Shown in pieces: positions 8,081 to 16,152 of a stretch of DNA of 64,000 bases (its first letter is position 1; each line of letters opens with the position of its first letter). This DNA is from an uncultured Lachnospiraceae bacterium (GTDB taxonomy: Bacteria; Bacillota; Clostridia; Lachnospirales; Lachnospiraceae): positions 1 through 64,000 of the forward strand of contig CAJTVN010000001.1 in NCBI GenBank assembly GCA_910579685.1. Direction: 5' to 3'. The notes beneath the pieces were generated by a model that was not told the origin of the DNA, made no database searches, and was given only the letters and a program-made list of their open reading frames with translations. The translations under genes and the position numbers were made by a program.

Positions 8081-8113
8081 GGCGGATGTGGACAAAAATA
8101 TCCAAATTCTCTC

Positions 8114-8142
8114 TTTAAATGAGCAGATGATTGTTGTATAAT
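8114..8142 (+). promoter_or_regulatory. Promoter for glgA
   Basis: TTTAAA (8114-8119), a 17-bp spacer and TATAAT (8137-8142) precede the glgA start by 31 bp. No hairpin terminator separates it from the spo0A-like gene, so readthrough is also possible. Confidence 0.6.
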
Positions 8143-8173
8143 CATAATTAATAATAATGTTGGAGGGTTTGTG

Positions 8174-9619
8174 ATGAAGAAGATTCTTTTTGTCGCATCG
8201 GAGGGTGTACCATTTATTAAAACGGGAGGGCTTGCGGATGTCGTGGGTTCCCTTCCGAAATGTATCGATAAGCAGTATTTTGATGTGAGAGTGATTCTTC
8301 CCAAATATACCTGCATGAAGCAGGAGATGAAGGATATGCTCAGCTATATTACGCATTTTTATATGGATTTCCACTGGAAGAACGAGTATGTGGGAGTTCT
8401 GTATGCGGAAGTGGAAGGGGTGAAGTACTACTTTATCGATAACGAGATGTTCTTTGGCGGATTTAAACCGTACAGTGACAATGCATTGTTTGAGATCGAG
8501 AAGTATGCGTTCTTCTCCAAGGCGGCGCTGTCCATTCTGCCGGTGATCGACTTTAGACCGGATATCATCCACTGCCATGACTGGCAGACCGGACTGATTC
8601 CCGTTTACCTCAGAGAGCGGTTCCAGGGGAGCGAGTTCTACCGGGGAATCAAATCCATCATGACGATTCACAACCTGAAGTTCCAGGGGAAATGGAATAT
8701 CAAGGATGTACAGGATATCACAGGACTTCCGGATTACTATTTTACGCCGGATAAACTGGAGGCCTACAAGGACGCAAACCTGTTAAAGGGCGGTATTGTG
8801 TTTGCGGACGCCATCACCACGGTGAGCGATACTTATGCGGAGGAGATTAAGACTGAGTTTTACGGGGAGAACTTAAACGGCCTTCTGCAGGCAAGGAGCG
8901 GCAGCCTTCGGGGAATCGTAAACGGTATCGATACGGAAGATTTCAATCCGGAGACGGATAAATATATAGAATACAATTACAATGCCATGAATTTCCGAAA
9001 GGAAAAGATCAAAAACAAGCGCGCACTTCAGGCGGAACTTGGCTTGGAGCAGGATGACAAGAAGTTCATGATCGGTATTGTCTCAAGGCTTACGGATCAG
9101 AAGGGCTTTGACCTGATCGCCTATGTCATGGATGAGCTCTGTCAGAGCAACGTGCAGATCGTGGTTCTCGGAACAGGAGAAGAGCGGTATGAGAATATGT
9201 TCCGCCACTTTGACTGGAAGTACAACAACAAGGTATCTGCCAACATTTATTATTCGGATGCACTCTCCCACAAGATCTACGCTGCCTGTGACGCATTTCT
9301 GATGCCGTCCCTGTTTGAACCCTGCGGTTTAAGCCAGCTGATGAGCCTGCGCTATGGCACGGTGCCTATTGTCAGGGAGACGGGAGGACTGAAGGATACG
9401 GTGGAGCCATACAATGAATACGAGAGCACCGGTACCGGCTTTTCCTTTACCAATTACAATGCCCATGAGATGCTTGGCACGATCTATTATGCAGAGAAGA
9501 TCTACTATGAGAAAAAGCGCGAGTGGAATAAGATTGTGGATCGGGCTATGGCCGTTGATTTCTCATGGAATGTATCGGCGAAAAAATATCAGGAAATGTA
9601 TGACTGGCTGATCGGATAA
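8174..9619 (+). CDS. glgA: Glycogen (starch) synthase, GT5
   Basis: 481 aa ADP-glucose:glucan 4-alpha-glucosyltransferase. It begins MKKILFVASEGVPFIKTGGLADV, containing the KTGGL donor-binding motif, and has HCHDWQTG, TIHNLKFQG, GIVSRLTDQKG and the C-terminal EPCGLSQL / GTVPIVRETGGL motifs of GT5 enzymes. ATG at 8174 is chosen over GTG 8171 since GGAGGG (8162-8167) gives 6 nt spacing. Length is normal. The usual glgC/glgD/glgB neighbours are absent here. Its position directly after a Spo0A-type regulator is notable because storage polysaccharide (granulose) formation is tied to Spo0A in clostridia. Confidence 0.97.
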   Translation: MKKILFVASEGVPFIKTGGLADVVGSLPKCIDKQYFDVRVILPKYTCMKQEMKDMLSYITHFYMDFHWKNEYVGVLYAEVEGVKYYFIDNEMFFGGFKPYSDNALFEIEKYAFFSKAALSILPVIDFRPDIIHCHDWQTGLIPVYLRERFQGSEFYRGIKSIMTIHNLKFQGKWNIKDVQDITGLPDYYFTPDKLEAYKDANLLKGGIVFADAITTVSDTYAEEIKTEFYGENLNGLLQARSGSLRGIVNGIDTEDFNPETDKYIEYNYNAMNFRKEKIKNKRALQAELGLEQDDKKFMIGIVSRLTDQKGFDLIAYVMDELCQSNVQIVVLGTGEERYENMFRHFDWKYNNKVSANIYYSDALSHKIYAACDAFLMPSLFEPCGLSQLMSLRYGTVPIVRETGGLKDTVEPYNEYESTGTGFSFTNYNAHEMLGTIYYAEKIYYEKKREWNKIVDRAMAVDFSWNVSAKKYQEMYDWLIG

Positions 9620-9637
9620 CTTTGGAGTGTAACGGCA

Positions 9638-11446
9638 ATGCCTGATAATAAAAAGAAAGACGGATTTATCATGCAGGCGGGGATCCTGGCGGCAGCCGGG
9701 ATCATCGTCCGCATTATCGGTCTGCTTTATAACAGCCCGATGACAGCCATTCTGGGTGATGAGGGGATCGGATATTATAACACGGCGTACAATGCCTATA
9801 CCATTGTGCTCCTCATATCATCCTATAGTATTCCCTCCGCTATTTCCAAGGTTATTGCCCAGAAGCTGGCAGTAAGAGAATACCGAAACGCACACCGTAT
9901 TTTTCAGTGTGCATTTATTTATGTGCTGGCAGTGGGTGGTATTGCCAGCTTATTTGTGTTTTTCGGGGCAGGGCTGCTGGTTAAGATTGATCACTCCATT
10001 CTGGCGCTTCGCGTTCTGGCTCCCACGATTTTTTTCAGCGGGATTCTCGGCGTGCTCCGGGGCTATTTTCAGGCGCACAAAAGCATGGTGCAGACCTCGG
10101 TGTCCCAGATTCTCGAGCAGATCCTGAATGCGGTGGGAAGCATTCTGATGGCTTATCTGCTCATGAATGCTGCCGCAGATCGGGAAAAGAGCGAGGGACT
10201 GTCCTGGGGTGCCATGGGAGGAGCCATCGGTACGGGAATCGGCGTTCTTGCGGCCCTGCTGTTCATGGCTGGCGTTTACAGGCTTAACAGCGGCATGATC
10301 AAAAAGAGGATCGAGAAGGATGCGGGCCACAAGGAGGAATCCTATGGGGCCGTGTTCAAGATGATTATCCTGGTGGTCACGCCCTTTATTCTGAGTACCT
10401 TTATCTACAATGCCAACACCTTTATCAATCAGAATGTGTACCAGTGGATCATGATTGATGTAAAAAAGATGGCGGATACCCAGGTGGCCGCTTACACGGG
10501 AGTGATCGGAAAGGCAGTAAAGGTGTCCAATATTCCCATCGCACTGGCCTCGGCCATGGCCACGGCCCTAATCCCCGGCATCTCCGGGGATTATGCCAGA
10601 AAGAATCTGAAGGGTGCCAGACAAAAGGTTGCCAAAGCCATGAAGGTGACCATGCTGATCGCTATTCCGGCAGCGGTGGGGCTTGCCGTTCTGGCAAAGC
10701 CGGTGATGCTGGTGCTCTATCCACAGAAGGAATCCATTGATCTGTCATCGGCGCTTCTTGCGGCGCTTTCCGTGAGCGTGATTTTTTATTCCATGTCAAC
10801 GCTCTCAAACGCCGTGCTTCAGTCCATAGGGAAACTGAACGCACCTGTAATCAATGCGGCAATTGCGCTGGTCCTCCAGACCGCAGCGCTTGCGGGCGCA
10901 CTCTGGGGGCTGGACGCCGGGTATGGGACCTATTATTATATCGTTGCCATTATTCTCTATTCATTCTTGATGTGCCTGCTCAACGGCGTTTCCATCCGCA
11001 GGAATTTGGGCTACCGCCAGGAGGCGGACCGGACTTTTTTCCGGCCGGCGCTGGCCTCCGGTGTTATGGGAGGGGCGGCCTATGGGGTATATCAGGGACT
11101 GTATCTGCTGTTTCATTTGAATATTCTGGCGCTGGTTCTTGCGGTGGCGGTGGCTGTACTTGTCTATTTTGTACTGATAATCCGTATGGGAGTTCTGACA
11201 AGAGAAGAGCTCAAATCCCTGCCAAAGGGCCATATGCTGGTTCACTTCGCCTGCAAAATGAAACTTATGAGACCGGAAGCGCCTTCTTCCGGAAAAGGGA
11301 AGCCGGATTTGCGAAAGCAGAAGGAGACCTCCCGCAAAAAGCAGGTTTCCAAAAAGAAAAAAGCCGTTTCAGGCAGTGATCAGGCGTTAAGGAAGTATAC
11401 GGATCCGGTGGACGAGAATGCTGAAGATTTCTGGCTGGACGATTAA
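9638..11446 (+). CDS. SpoVB/MurJ-type polysaccharide flippase (MOP superfamily)
   Basis: 602 aa integral membrane protein with about 14 predicted spans. The N-terminus (ILAAAGIIVRIIGLLY, YNTAYNAY, SIPSAISKVIAQKLA) and the LRGYFQ motif match the SpoVB/MurJ branch of polysaccharide exporters. A lysine/arginine-rich cytosolic tail (about 545-585) with an acidic end is additional. Likely substrates are lipid-linked peptidoglycan or other envelope precursors, for vegetative wall or spore cortex. It lies 18 nt after glgA and may share its transcript. Confidence 0.88.
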   Translation: MPDNKKKDGFIMQAGILAAAGIIVRIIGLLYNSPMTAILGDEGIGYYNTAYNAYTIVLLISSYSIPSAISKVIAQKLAVREYRNAHRIFQCAFIYVLAVGGIASLFVFFGAGLLVKIDHSILALRVLAPTIFFSGILGVLRGYFQAHKSMVQTSVSQILEQILNAVGSILMAYLLMNAAADREKSEGLSWGAMGGAIGTGIGVLAALLFMAGVYRLNSGMIKKRIEKDAGHKEESYGAVFKMIILVVTPFILSTFIYNANTFINQNVYQWIMIDVKKMADTQVAAYTGVIGKAVKVSNIPIALASAMATALIPGISGDYARKNLKGARQKVAKAMKVTMLIAIPAAVGLAVLAKPVMLVLYPQKESIDLSSALLAALSVSVIFYSMSTLSNAVLQSIGKLNAPVINAAIALVLQTAALAGALWGLDAGYGTYYYIVAIILYSFLMCLLNGVSIRRNLGYRQEADRTFFRPALASGVMGGAAYGVYQGLYLLFHLNILALVLAVAVAVLVYFVLIIRMGVLTREELKSLPKGHMLVHFACKMKLMRPEAPSSGKGKPDLRKQKETSRKKQVSKKKKAVSGSDQALRKYTDPVDENAEDFWLDD

Positions 11447-11519
11447 ACGGTTAAACCGAATAAATTAAAACCTTCTGGAAATACTGAAATTGACAATCAT
11501 ATTTTCAAGGAGGTTTTTT

Positions 11520-11705
11520 ATGGCTAATTTATCAGAACTGGAATTACAGAACCTGCGTCACCTAATTGGCGGCTATGATACGACTCATTGTAAGATGAAG
11601 GAGTATGCGGCTGATTCAAAGGATCCTCAGATCAAGCAGTTTTTTGAAAAAGGCGCAAAGTCCGCAATGGAAAACAAGACTCAGTTGATGAAATTTTTAC
11701 AGTAG
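11520..11705 (+). CDS. Small coat-associated protein, CotF-like partner
   Basis: 61 aa, beginning MANLSELELQNLRHLIGG at ATG 11520, with AAGGAGG six nt upstream (11507-11513). Helical and charged, it carries THCKMKEYA and a conserved-looking DPQIKQFFEKGAKSA stretch. Short proteins of this type lie directly before CotF-domain genes in Lachnospiraceae, as here (12-nt gap). A role in the spore coat is inferred from that pairing. Confidence 0.75.
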   Translation: MANLSELELQNLRHLIGGYDTTHCKMKEYAADSKDPQIKQFFEKGAKSAMENKTQLMKFLQ

Positions 11706-11717
11706 GAGGTAGGGAAG

Positions 11718-11978
11718 ATGCAGTTAAATGAGAAGACAATGGTAGCGGATACTCTGGCAGGAATCAACGGGGAGCTGGTTCGGTTTGGCGAGATGATTCC
11801 CCAGACAGAAAACAAAGAATTAAAGCAGACCTTAAAGCAGTTTAGAAACGCCTGTGAGCAGTCCCAGGAGGAGATCTATCAGCTGGCAAGAGAGAAGTCC
11901 TATTACGTGCCGGCTGCCAAGGCAACCGAGGAAGAGATTGCCCATGTGAAGAGCCTGTTCACGCAGGGGACGCTGTAA
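11718..11978 (+). CDS. CotF-domain spore coat protein
   Basis: 86 aa ferritin-like helical protein of the coat F family. Typical features are an early MVADTLAGINGELVRFGEM helix, the SQEEIYQLAREK helix and the YYVPAAKA segment near the end. ATG at 11718 has GGAGG 10 nt upstream. It ends just before a bidirectional terminator. Together with the previous gene and the SpoVB-like flippase it suggests a sporulation-linked group. Confidence 0.82.
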   Translation: MQLNEKTMVADTLAGINGELVRFGEMIPQTENKELKQTLKQFRNACEQSQEEIYQLAREKSYYVPAAKATEEEIAHVKSLFTQGTL

Positions 11979-11983
11979 AACAG

Positions 11984-12030
11984 CCATAAAAAATACAGGA
12001 ACCGGAGAGCGGTTCCTGTATTTTTTATGG
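11984..12030. terminator. Bidirectional rho-independent terminator
   Basis: A perfect 20-bp inverted repeat (11984-12003 with 12011-12030) with a 7-nt loop. A-rich and T-rich stem ends give a U tract in both directions. It separates the coat genes from the convergent rqcH gene. Confidence 0.9.
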
Positions 12031-12034
12031 CCCG

Positions 12035-13813
12035 TCACGGTTCGATCTGCTCAAGGCCCGAGGTCTCAGGAGAAATGTCGGTATCAATCATCATGGAATA
12101 ATTCGTGTAATAGATCACAAAGCCGGGCTTGCCCGCATTTGGCTTTTTGACGTTTTTCTTCTGCGTGTAATCAATTTCCACCTTGTCCTGTTCCCTGCCT
12201 CTGGAGTAATAGGCGGCGAGCTTTGCGGCGGCCTCGAAGACGGAATCCGGAAGTTCTTCCCCGCCCGCCTTTACCACCACGTGGGAGCCGGGAATGCCCT
12301 TGGCGTGAAACCACCAGTCATTGCCGGAGGCGAACTTGAAGGTGAGTTCGTCGTTCTGGAGGTTATTTTTGCCCACATAGATATGGAAGCCCTCCCGGCT
12401 GACATAGTGAAAAGGCCTGCTGGTGATTTTTACTTTCCGGGCGCCGCCCTTGCGGCGGATGTAGCCGCTCTCGATCAGCTCCTCCTTGATCTGGGCCAGA
12501 TCCTCCTCCCTGAGAGCGATGTCGAGAGCGGTCTGGATGGATTCCAGATGATCGATCTCGTCCTTCACAGCAAGGGTCAGGGTCGAGAGTGCCTCGTAGG
12601 TCCGTTTCAGCTTTCCGTATTTGTCAAAATATTTTTTGGCATTGTCGGAGGCGGAGAGAAGCGGGTCAAGAGGGATGGTGATCATCTGGTTCGTGTAATA
12701 ATTCAGGGCCTCCATGGATTTTGCACCGGGCTTGACATGGTAGCCGTAAGTATTAATCAGTTCCCCGTAGATCCTGTATTTCTCCCTCTTTTCCGTATCC
12801 TGCATCTGTCTGATCTGCAGATCGTATTTTCGGATATTCCGCTCCAGGGCCGTCTGAACGATCCTGCGCAGATCCACGGATTTCTGGCGGATACGGGAGA
12901 TCTGGTTTTTCTGCGCATAGTACTGCTCGAGGAGGACGGAGACGGAATCGAATTTTTTGACGTTTCCATCCCCGTAGGAAGCCTCCAGCTCGTGGGACGA
13001 CAGGGCGCTAAACTCGGCAGGAGAGTTGTTCTCATAAAAAATGACAGGAGAAAACCGCTCTCTTTTCAATCGTTCCATGGTTCCGGCAAAGGATCGCCAC
13101 AGCTTTTCAAGAAGAGCGTCTCCCTGCGCCGACTCGGAAAAGACTGCGGTGGACATATCCCCATCGATTCCCGCTTCCAGGCAGAGTGCGTTGGAGGCGG
13201 ACGGAGAAAGGCCCGTGTAGGATCCATAGAGAGCCTTAAAAACCGGTGCGGCTTTTGCGGTGATGGTTCGAATAAAGCTGTCATGATCTGCCTCAAGGGG
13301 GTTCTCCTTTTCCTGGGTCTGGGGAATAAAATAAGGACGGCCGGGAAGCACCTCTCTTACGGAGCTCACCATGCCTGATATATGCTTGATGCTGTCTATG
13401 ATCAGTTCCCCGTCATTTACGAAGATAAGATTGCTGTGCTTTCCCATTAGCTCCATGACCAGCTTTTTGCGGCAGAGGTCGCCCAGCTCATTTAAGTGTT
13501 CCACATGAATCTGGATAATGCGTTCCAGCCCGGGCTGCGTGATATCCGTGATCCTGCCGTTTTGCAGATGCTTGCGCAGAAGCATGCAAAATCCGGGCGC
13601 CGTCATGGGGGCCTGCTTGTTTTTTTCCGTAAGATAAATCAGGGGGAGGGATGCGCTGGCCGAGAGAGCGAGGCGCTTTTGTCCCTGAGCCGTCTTTATG
13701 GTGAGAAGAAGCTCGTCCTCCTCCGGCTGGGCAATCTTATAGATGCGCCCTCCCACGATTTCCCTTTTCAGCTCGCTGACCACCGCTGCCACTGTCATTC
13801 CGTCAAATGCCAT
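12035..13813 (-). CDS. rqcH: RqcH (NFACT family), ribosome quality control factor
   Basis: 592 aa. Homologue of B. subtilis RqcH and eukaryotic Rqc2, which bind stalled 50S subunits and direct C-terminal alanine tailing. The NFACT-N domain starts MAFDGMTVAAVV; a long charged helical region (about 290-430) forms the coiled coil; the NFACT-R domain near 470-580 has FHIYVGKNNLQND and DWWFHAKGIPGSHVV. Start at 13813 is preferred over 13828 because GGAG then lies 9 nt upstream. These proteins are often mislabelled fibronectin-binding proteins. It is transcribed divergently from yicC. Confidence 0.95.
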   Translation of the reverse strand: MAFDGMTVAAVVSELKREIVGGRIYKIAQPEEDELLLTIKTAQGQKRLALSASASLPLIYLTEKNKQAPMTAPGFCMLLRKHLQNGRITDITQPGLERIIQIHVEHLNELGDLCRKKLVMELMGKHSNLIFVNDGELIIDSIKHISGMVSSVREVLPGRPYFIPQTQEKENPLEADHDSFIRTITAKAAPVFKALYGSYTGLSPSASNALCLEAGIDGDMSTAVFSESAQGDALLEKLWRSFAGTMERLKRERFSPVIFYENNSPAEFSALSSHELEASYGDGNVKKFDSVSVLLEQYYAQKNQISRIRQKSVDLRRIVQTALERNIRKYDLQIRQMQDTEKREKYRIYGELINTYGYHVKPGAKSMEALNYYTNQMITIPLDPLLSASDNAKKYFDKYGKLKRTYEALSTLTLAVKDEIDHLESIQTALDIALREEDLAQIKEELIESGYIRRKGGARKVKITSRPFHYVSREGFHIYVGKNNLQNDELTFKFASGNDWWFHAKGIPGSHVVVKAGGEELPDSVFEAAAKLAAYYSRGREQDKVEIDYTQKKNVKKPNAGKPGFVIYYTNYSMMIDTDISPETSGLEQIEP

Positions 13814-13881
13814 AAAAATCAACTCCATTTCTTAACTATTTCTTCATTGTATACCATAATCCCTTTTCGCACAAGCAAACC

Positions 13882-13910
13882 TTGACGTTTTTCCAGTCTT
13901 ATCCTATAAT
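13882..13910 (+). promoter_or_regulatory. Sigma-A promoter for yicC-remA-gmk-rpoZ
   Basis: TTGACG (13882-13887), 17-bp spacer, TATAAT (13905-13910), 51 bp before the yicC start codon. The genes that follow are closely spaced or overlapping, so this is the likely operon promoter. Confidence 0.8.
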
Positions 13911-13961
13911 AATGAAGAATACGCAGACACGAGAATTTACAGGGTACGAAGGAGTATCATC

Positions 13962-14840
13962 ATGATTAAGAGTATGACCGGTTTTGGCAGATGCGAGGTA
14001 GAGGAGGATAACCGGAAAATCACGGTTGAAATGAAATCCGTAAACCACCGCTATCTGGATGTATCGATCAAGATGCCAAAAAAGCTTAATTTTTTTGAGG
14101 CGGCGATTCGAAACGAGCTGAAAAATTATATTCAGAGGGGCAAGGTGGATGTCTTTGTATCGTACGAGGATTTTACGCAGTCCAATGTCTGCGTGAAGTA
14201 CAACCGAGAGATCGCTGCGGAATATATGAAGTACTTTCAGGTGATGGAAGAGGAGTTTTCCCTGGATAACGATATGAGAGTGTCCGTTCTGGCACGATTT
14301 CCGGAAGTGTTTACCATGGAGGAACAGACCATGGACGAGGAGAAGCTCTGGCAGCTTTTGAAAAGAGCGGTTGACGGGGCGGCAGAGGGATTCGTGGAGG
14401 CAAGAATCCGGGAAGGGGAAAATCTCTGCCAGGATCTTCTCGGGAAGCTGAAAGGGATGAGCGTCCAGGTGGATTTCATTTCCGAGCGTTCCCCGTTGCT
14501 GATTATGGAATACAGAAAGAAGCTGGAGGAGAAGGTCAGAGAGCTTCTGGAGGATTCCAAGGTTGACGACAACCGTCTTTTGATGGAAGTGACGATCTTT
14601 GCGGACCGGGTTTGTGTGGACGAGGAGCTGGTGCGGCTTCGCAGCCATATCGAGACCACGAGGGATACGCTCCTTGCAGGAGGAGGCATCGGACGCAAGC
14701 TTGACTTTATCGCACAGGAAATGAACCGGGAGGCCAATACCATCCTCTCCAAGTCAAACGATCTGACCATTTCCAATCATGCGATTGAGCTCAAGACGGA
14801 GATCGAGAAGGTAAGGGAACAGATTCAGAACATCGAATAG
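13962..14840 (+). CDS. yicC: YicC family endoribonuclease
   Basis: 292 aa. The N-terminus MIKSMTGFGR is the family hallmark, with VEMKSVNHRYLD following. The C-terminal DUF1732-type region (about 205-292) contains REANTILSKSND and ends in the conserved VREQIQNIE. YicC proteins are hexameric endoribonucleases involved in RNA turnover. ATG at 13962 has GGAG about 8 nt upstream. It is first of the conserved yicC-remA-gmk-rpoZ block. Confidence 0.95.
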   Translation: MIKSMTGFGRCEVEEDNRKITVEMKSVNHRYLDVSIKMPKKLNFFEAAIRNELKNYIQRGKVDVFVSYEDFTQSNVCVKYNREIAAEYMKYFQVMEEEFSLDNDMRVSVLARFPEVFTMEEQTMDEEKLWQLLKRAVDGAAEGFVEARIREGENLCQDLLGKLKGMSVQVDFISERSPLLIMEYRKKLEEKVRELLEDSKVDDNRLLMEVTIFADRVCVDEELVRLRSHIETTRDTLLAGGGIGRKLDFIAQEMNREANTILSKSNDLTISNHAIELKTEIEKVREQIQNIE

Positions 14841-14856
14841 CGGAGGGCTGATGTGA

Positions 14857-15117
14857 TTGAACAGGCTGATTCACATAGGATTTGGAAACATTGTAAATGC
14901 GGGTAAAATCATTGCGATCGTAAGCCCGGATTCCGCCCCGGTGAAGCGTATGGTTCAGCGGGCCAGGGAGGAGGGAATCGCAATTGACGCAACCCAGGGA
15001 AGAAAGACAAAAGCGGTACTTGTGATGGAGAACAGCCAATTGGTGCTGTCGGCGCTGCTGCCGGAGACCATAGCACTAAGGGCGCAGGCGGAAGGTAAAG
15101 AGGATGAGGAAGCATAG
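14857..15117 (+). CDS. remA: RemA-type extracellular matrix regulator (DUF370)
   Basis: 86 aa DNA-binding protein. Starts at TTG 14857, supported by GGAGGG 9 nt upstream (14842-14847) and by the family N-terminus MNRLIHIGFGNIV. The AIVSPDSAPVKR and DATQGRKTKAVL motifs are typical of RemA, which forms ring oligomers and activates biofilm matrix genes in Bacillus. The last 14 bp overlap the start of gmk. The TTG start may limit translation. Confidence 0.93.
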   Translation: MNRLIHIGFGNIVNAGKIIAIVSPDSAPVKRMVQRAREEGIAIDATQGRKTKAVLVMENSQLVLSALLPETIALRAQAEGKEDEEA

Positions 15118-15736
15118 AGGAATATTGATCGTGGTTTCAGGTTTTTCCGGTGCGGGCAAGGGAACGCTGATGAAGCAGCTGGTGCGTTCCTACGATAATT
15201 ACGCCCTGTCGGTTTCCATGACCACCAGGAGTCCGAGACCGGGAGAAGAGGATGGCAGAGAGTATTTTTTCGTGAGCAGGGAGGAATTTGAGCGCAGGAT
15301 AGAGGAAGGCGGCCTGATCGAATATGCAAGCTACTGCGGCAACTATTACGGAACGCCCAAAGAATATGTGAGAAAACAGCTGGAAAAAGGCAGGGACGTG
15401 ATCCTTGAAATTGAGATACAGGGAGCGCTCAAGATCAAGGAGCAGTTTCCCACGGCGCTTCTTTTGTTTGTGATGCCGCCCAGCGTGAGCGAGCTGAAAA
15501 AGCGTCTGGAGGGCAGGGGAACGGAGAGCCCCGAGGTCATTAAGAGGCGTCTTAGCAGGGCGGGCGAGGAAGCCGATGGTATAGAAAACTATGATTTTAT
15601 CGTGATAAACGACAAACTGGAGGAGTGCGTGGAGCAGATGCACGGCCTGATAGCGGCCGCACACAAGACTCCGCAGAGAAACAGCTCGTTTATCCGTGAA
15701 ATAAGGCAGGAGCTGCAGGCTTTTGCGAAGCAGTGA
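15104..15736 (+). CDS. gmk: Guanylate kinase
   Basis: 210 aa. Converts GMP to GDP using ATP. P-loop GFSGAGKGT at residues 13-21; the GMP-binding segment TTRSPRPGEEDGREYFF follows (about 39-56) and EYASYCGNYYGTPK (about 70-83) is conserved. The start overlaps remA, suggesting coupled translation. Length is typical. Confidence 0.97.
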   Translation: MRKHRGILIVVSGFSGAGKGTLMKQLVRSYDNYALSVSMTTRSPRPGEEDGREYFFVSREEFERRIEEGGLIEYASYCGNYYGTPKEYVRKQLEKGRDVILEIEIQGALKIKEQFPTALLLFVMPPSVSELKKRLEGRGTESPEVIKRRLSRAGEEADGIENYDFIVINDKLEECVEQMHGLIAAAHKTPQRNSSFIREIRQELQAFAKQ

Positions 15737-15755
15737 CATAAGGAAGGAGAAAAAT

Positions 15756-15989
15756 ATGTTACATCCATCTTATTCAGACTTAATGAAGGTAGTAAACAGC
15801 GAGGTTGAACAGGGAGAAGCCCCTGTGGTGAACAGCAGATATTCCATAGTCATGGCGGCCTCAAAGAGGGCAAGGCAGATTATAGCCGGGGATGATCCCC
15901 TGGTAAACGTAAAGGAGACAAAGCCTTTGTCCATTGCGGTGGAAGAACTGAATCAGGGAACGGTCAAAATATTAACGGAGGAAGAATGA
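15756..15989 (+). CDS. rpoZ: RNA polymerase omega subunit
   Basis: 77 aa. Starts at ATG 15756 with AAGGAG just upstream; the longer frame from 15723 lies within gmk. NSRYSIVMAASKRARQI is the conserved omega core, and KPLSIAVEELNQGTVKI the C-terminal segment. It follows gmk, the standard position in Firmicutes. Confidence 0.95.
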   Translation: MLHPSYSDLMKVVNSEVEQGEAPVVNSRYSIVMAASKRARQIIAGDDPLVNVKETKPLSIAVEELNQGTVKILTEEE

Positions 15990-15994
15990 GAGGA

Positions 15995-16022
15995 AGGCGG
16001 CCAGAAATGGCCGCCTGGCTTT
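15995..16022 (+). terminator. Hairpin terminator after rpoZ
   Basis: A 9-bp stem (15995-16003 with 16008-16016) with a GAAA tetraloop, followed by GGCTTTTA. The T tract is short, so some readthrough into rimO is likely. Confidence 0.65.
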
Positions 16023-16152
16023 TATGTGCAGGCGCGCATATGAAAATCTGCTGCTTACGCAGCATGCGGGCCGCACGGCGAGTAGGAAAGAAAAATCTTC
16101 CCTGCTCGATTGCACAGAGGTGCGTAAGCGGGGGAGACGGAAAGGCGCGTTT

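Noticed and set aside
11475..11512. Sigma-E-like promoter (GAAATA ... CATATTTT) before the small coat gene
   Set aside because: Transcription would start inside the ribosome binding site, leaving no room for translation of 11520-11705.
12281..13378. 365-codon open frame on the plus strand
   Set aside because: Entirely antisense to rqcH; it has no family motifs and no ribosome site, and arises from codon bias of the true gene.
15104..15117. Gene overlap of remA and gmk as a possible frameshift
   Set aside because: Both proteins have normal ends and starts for their families; a 14-bp overlap is ordinary translational coupling.
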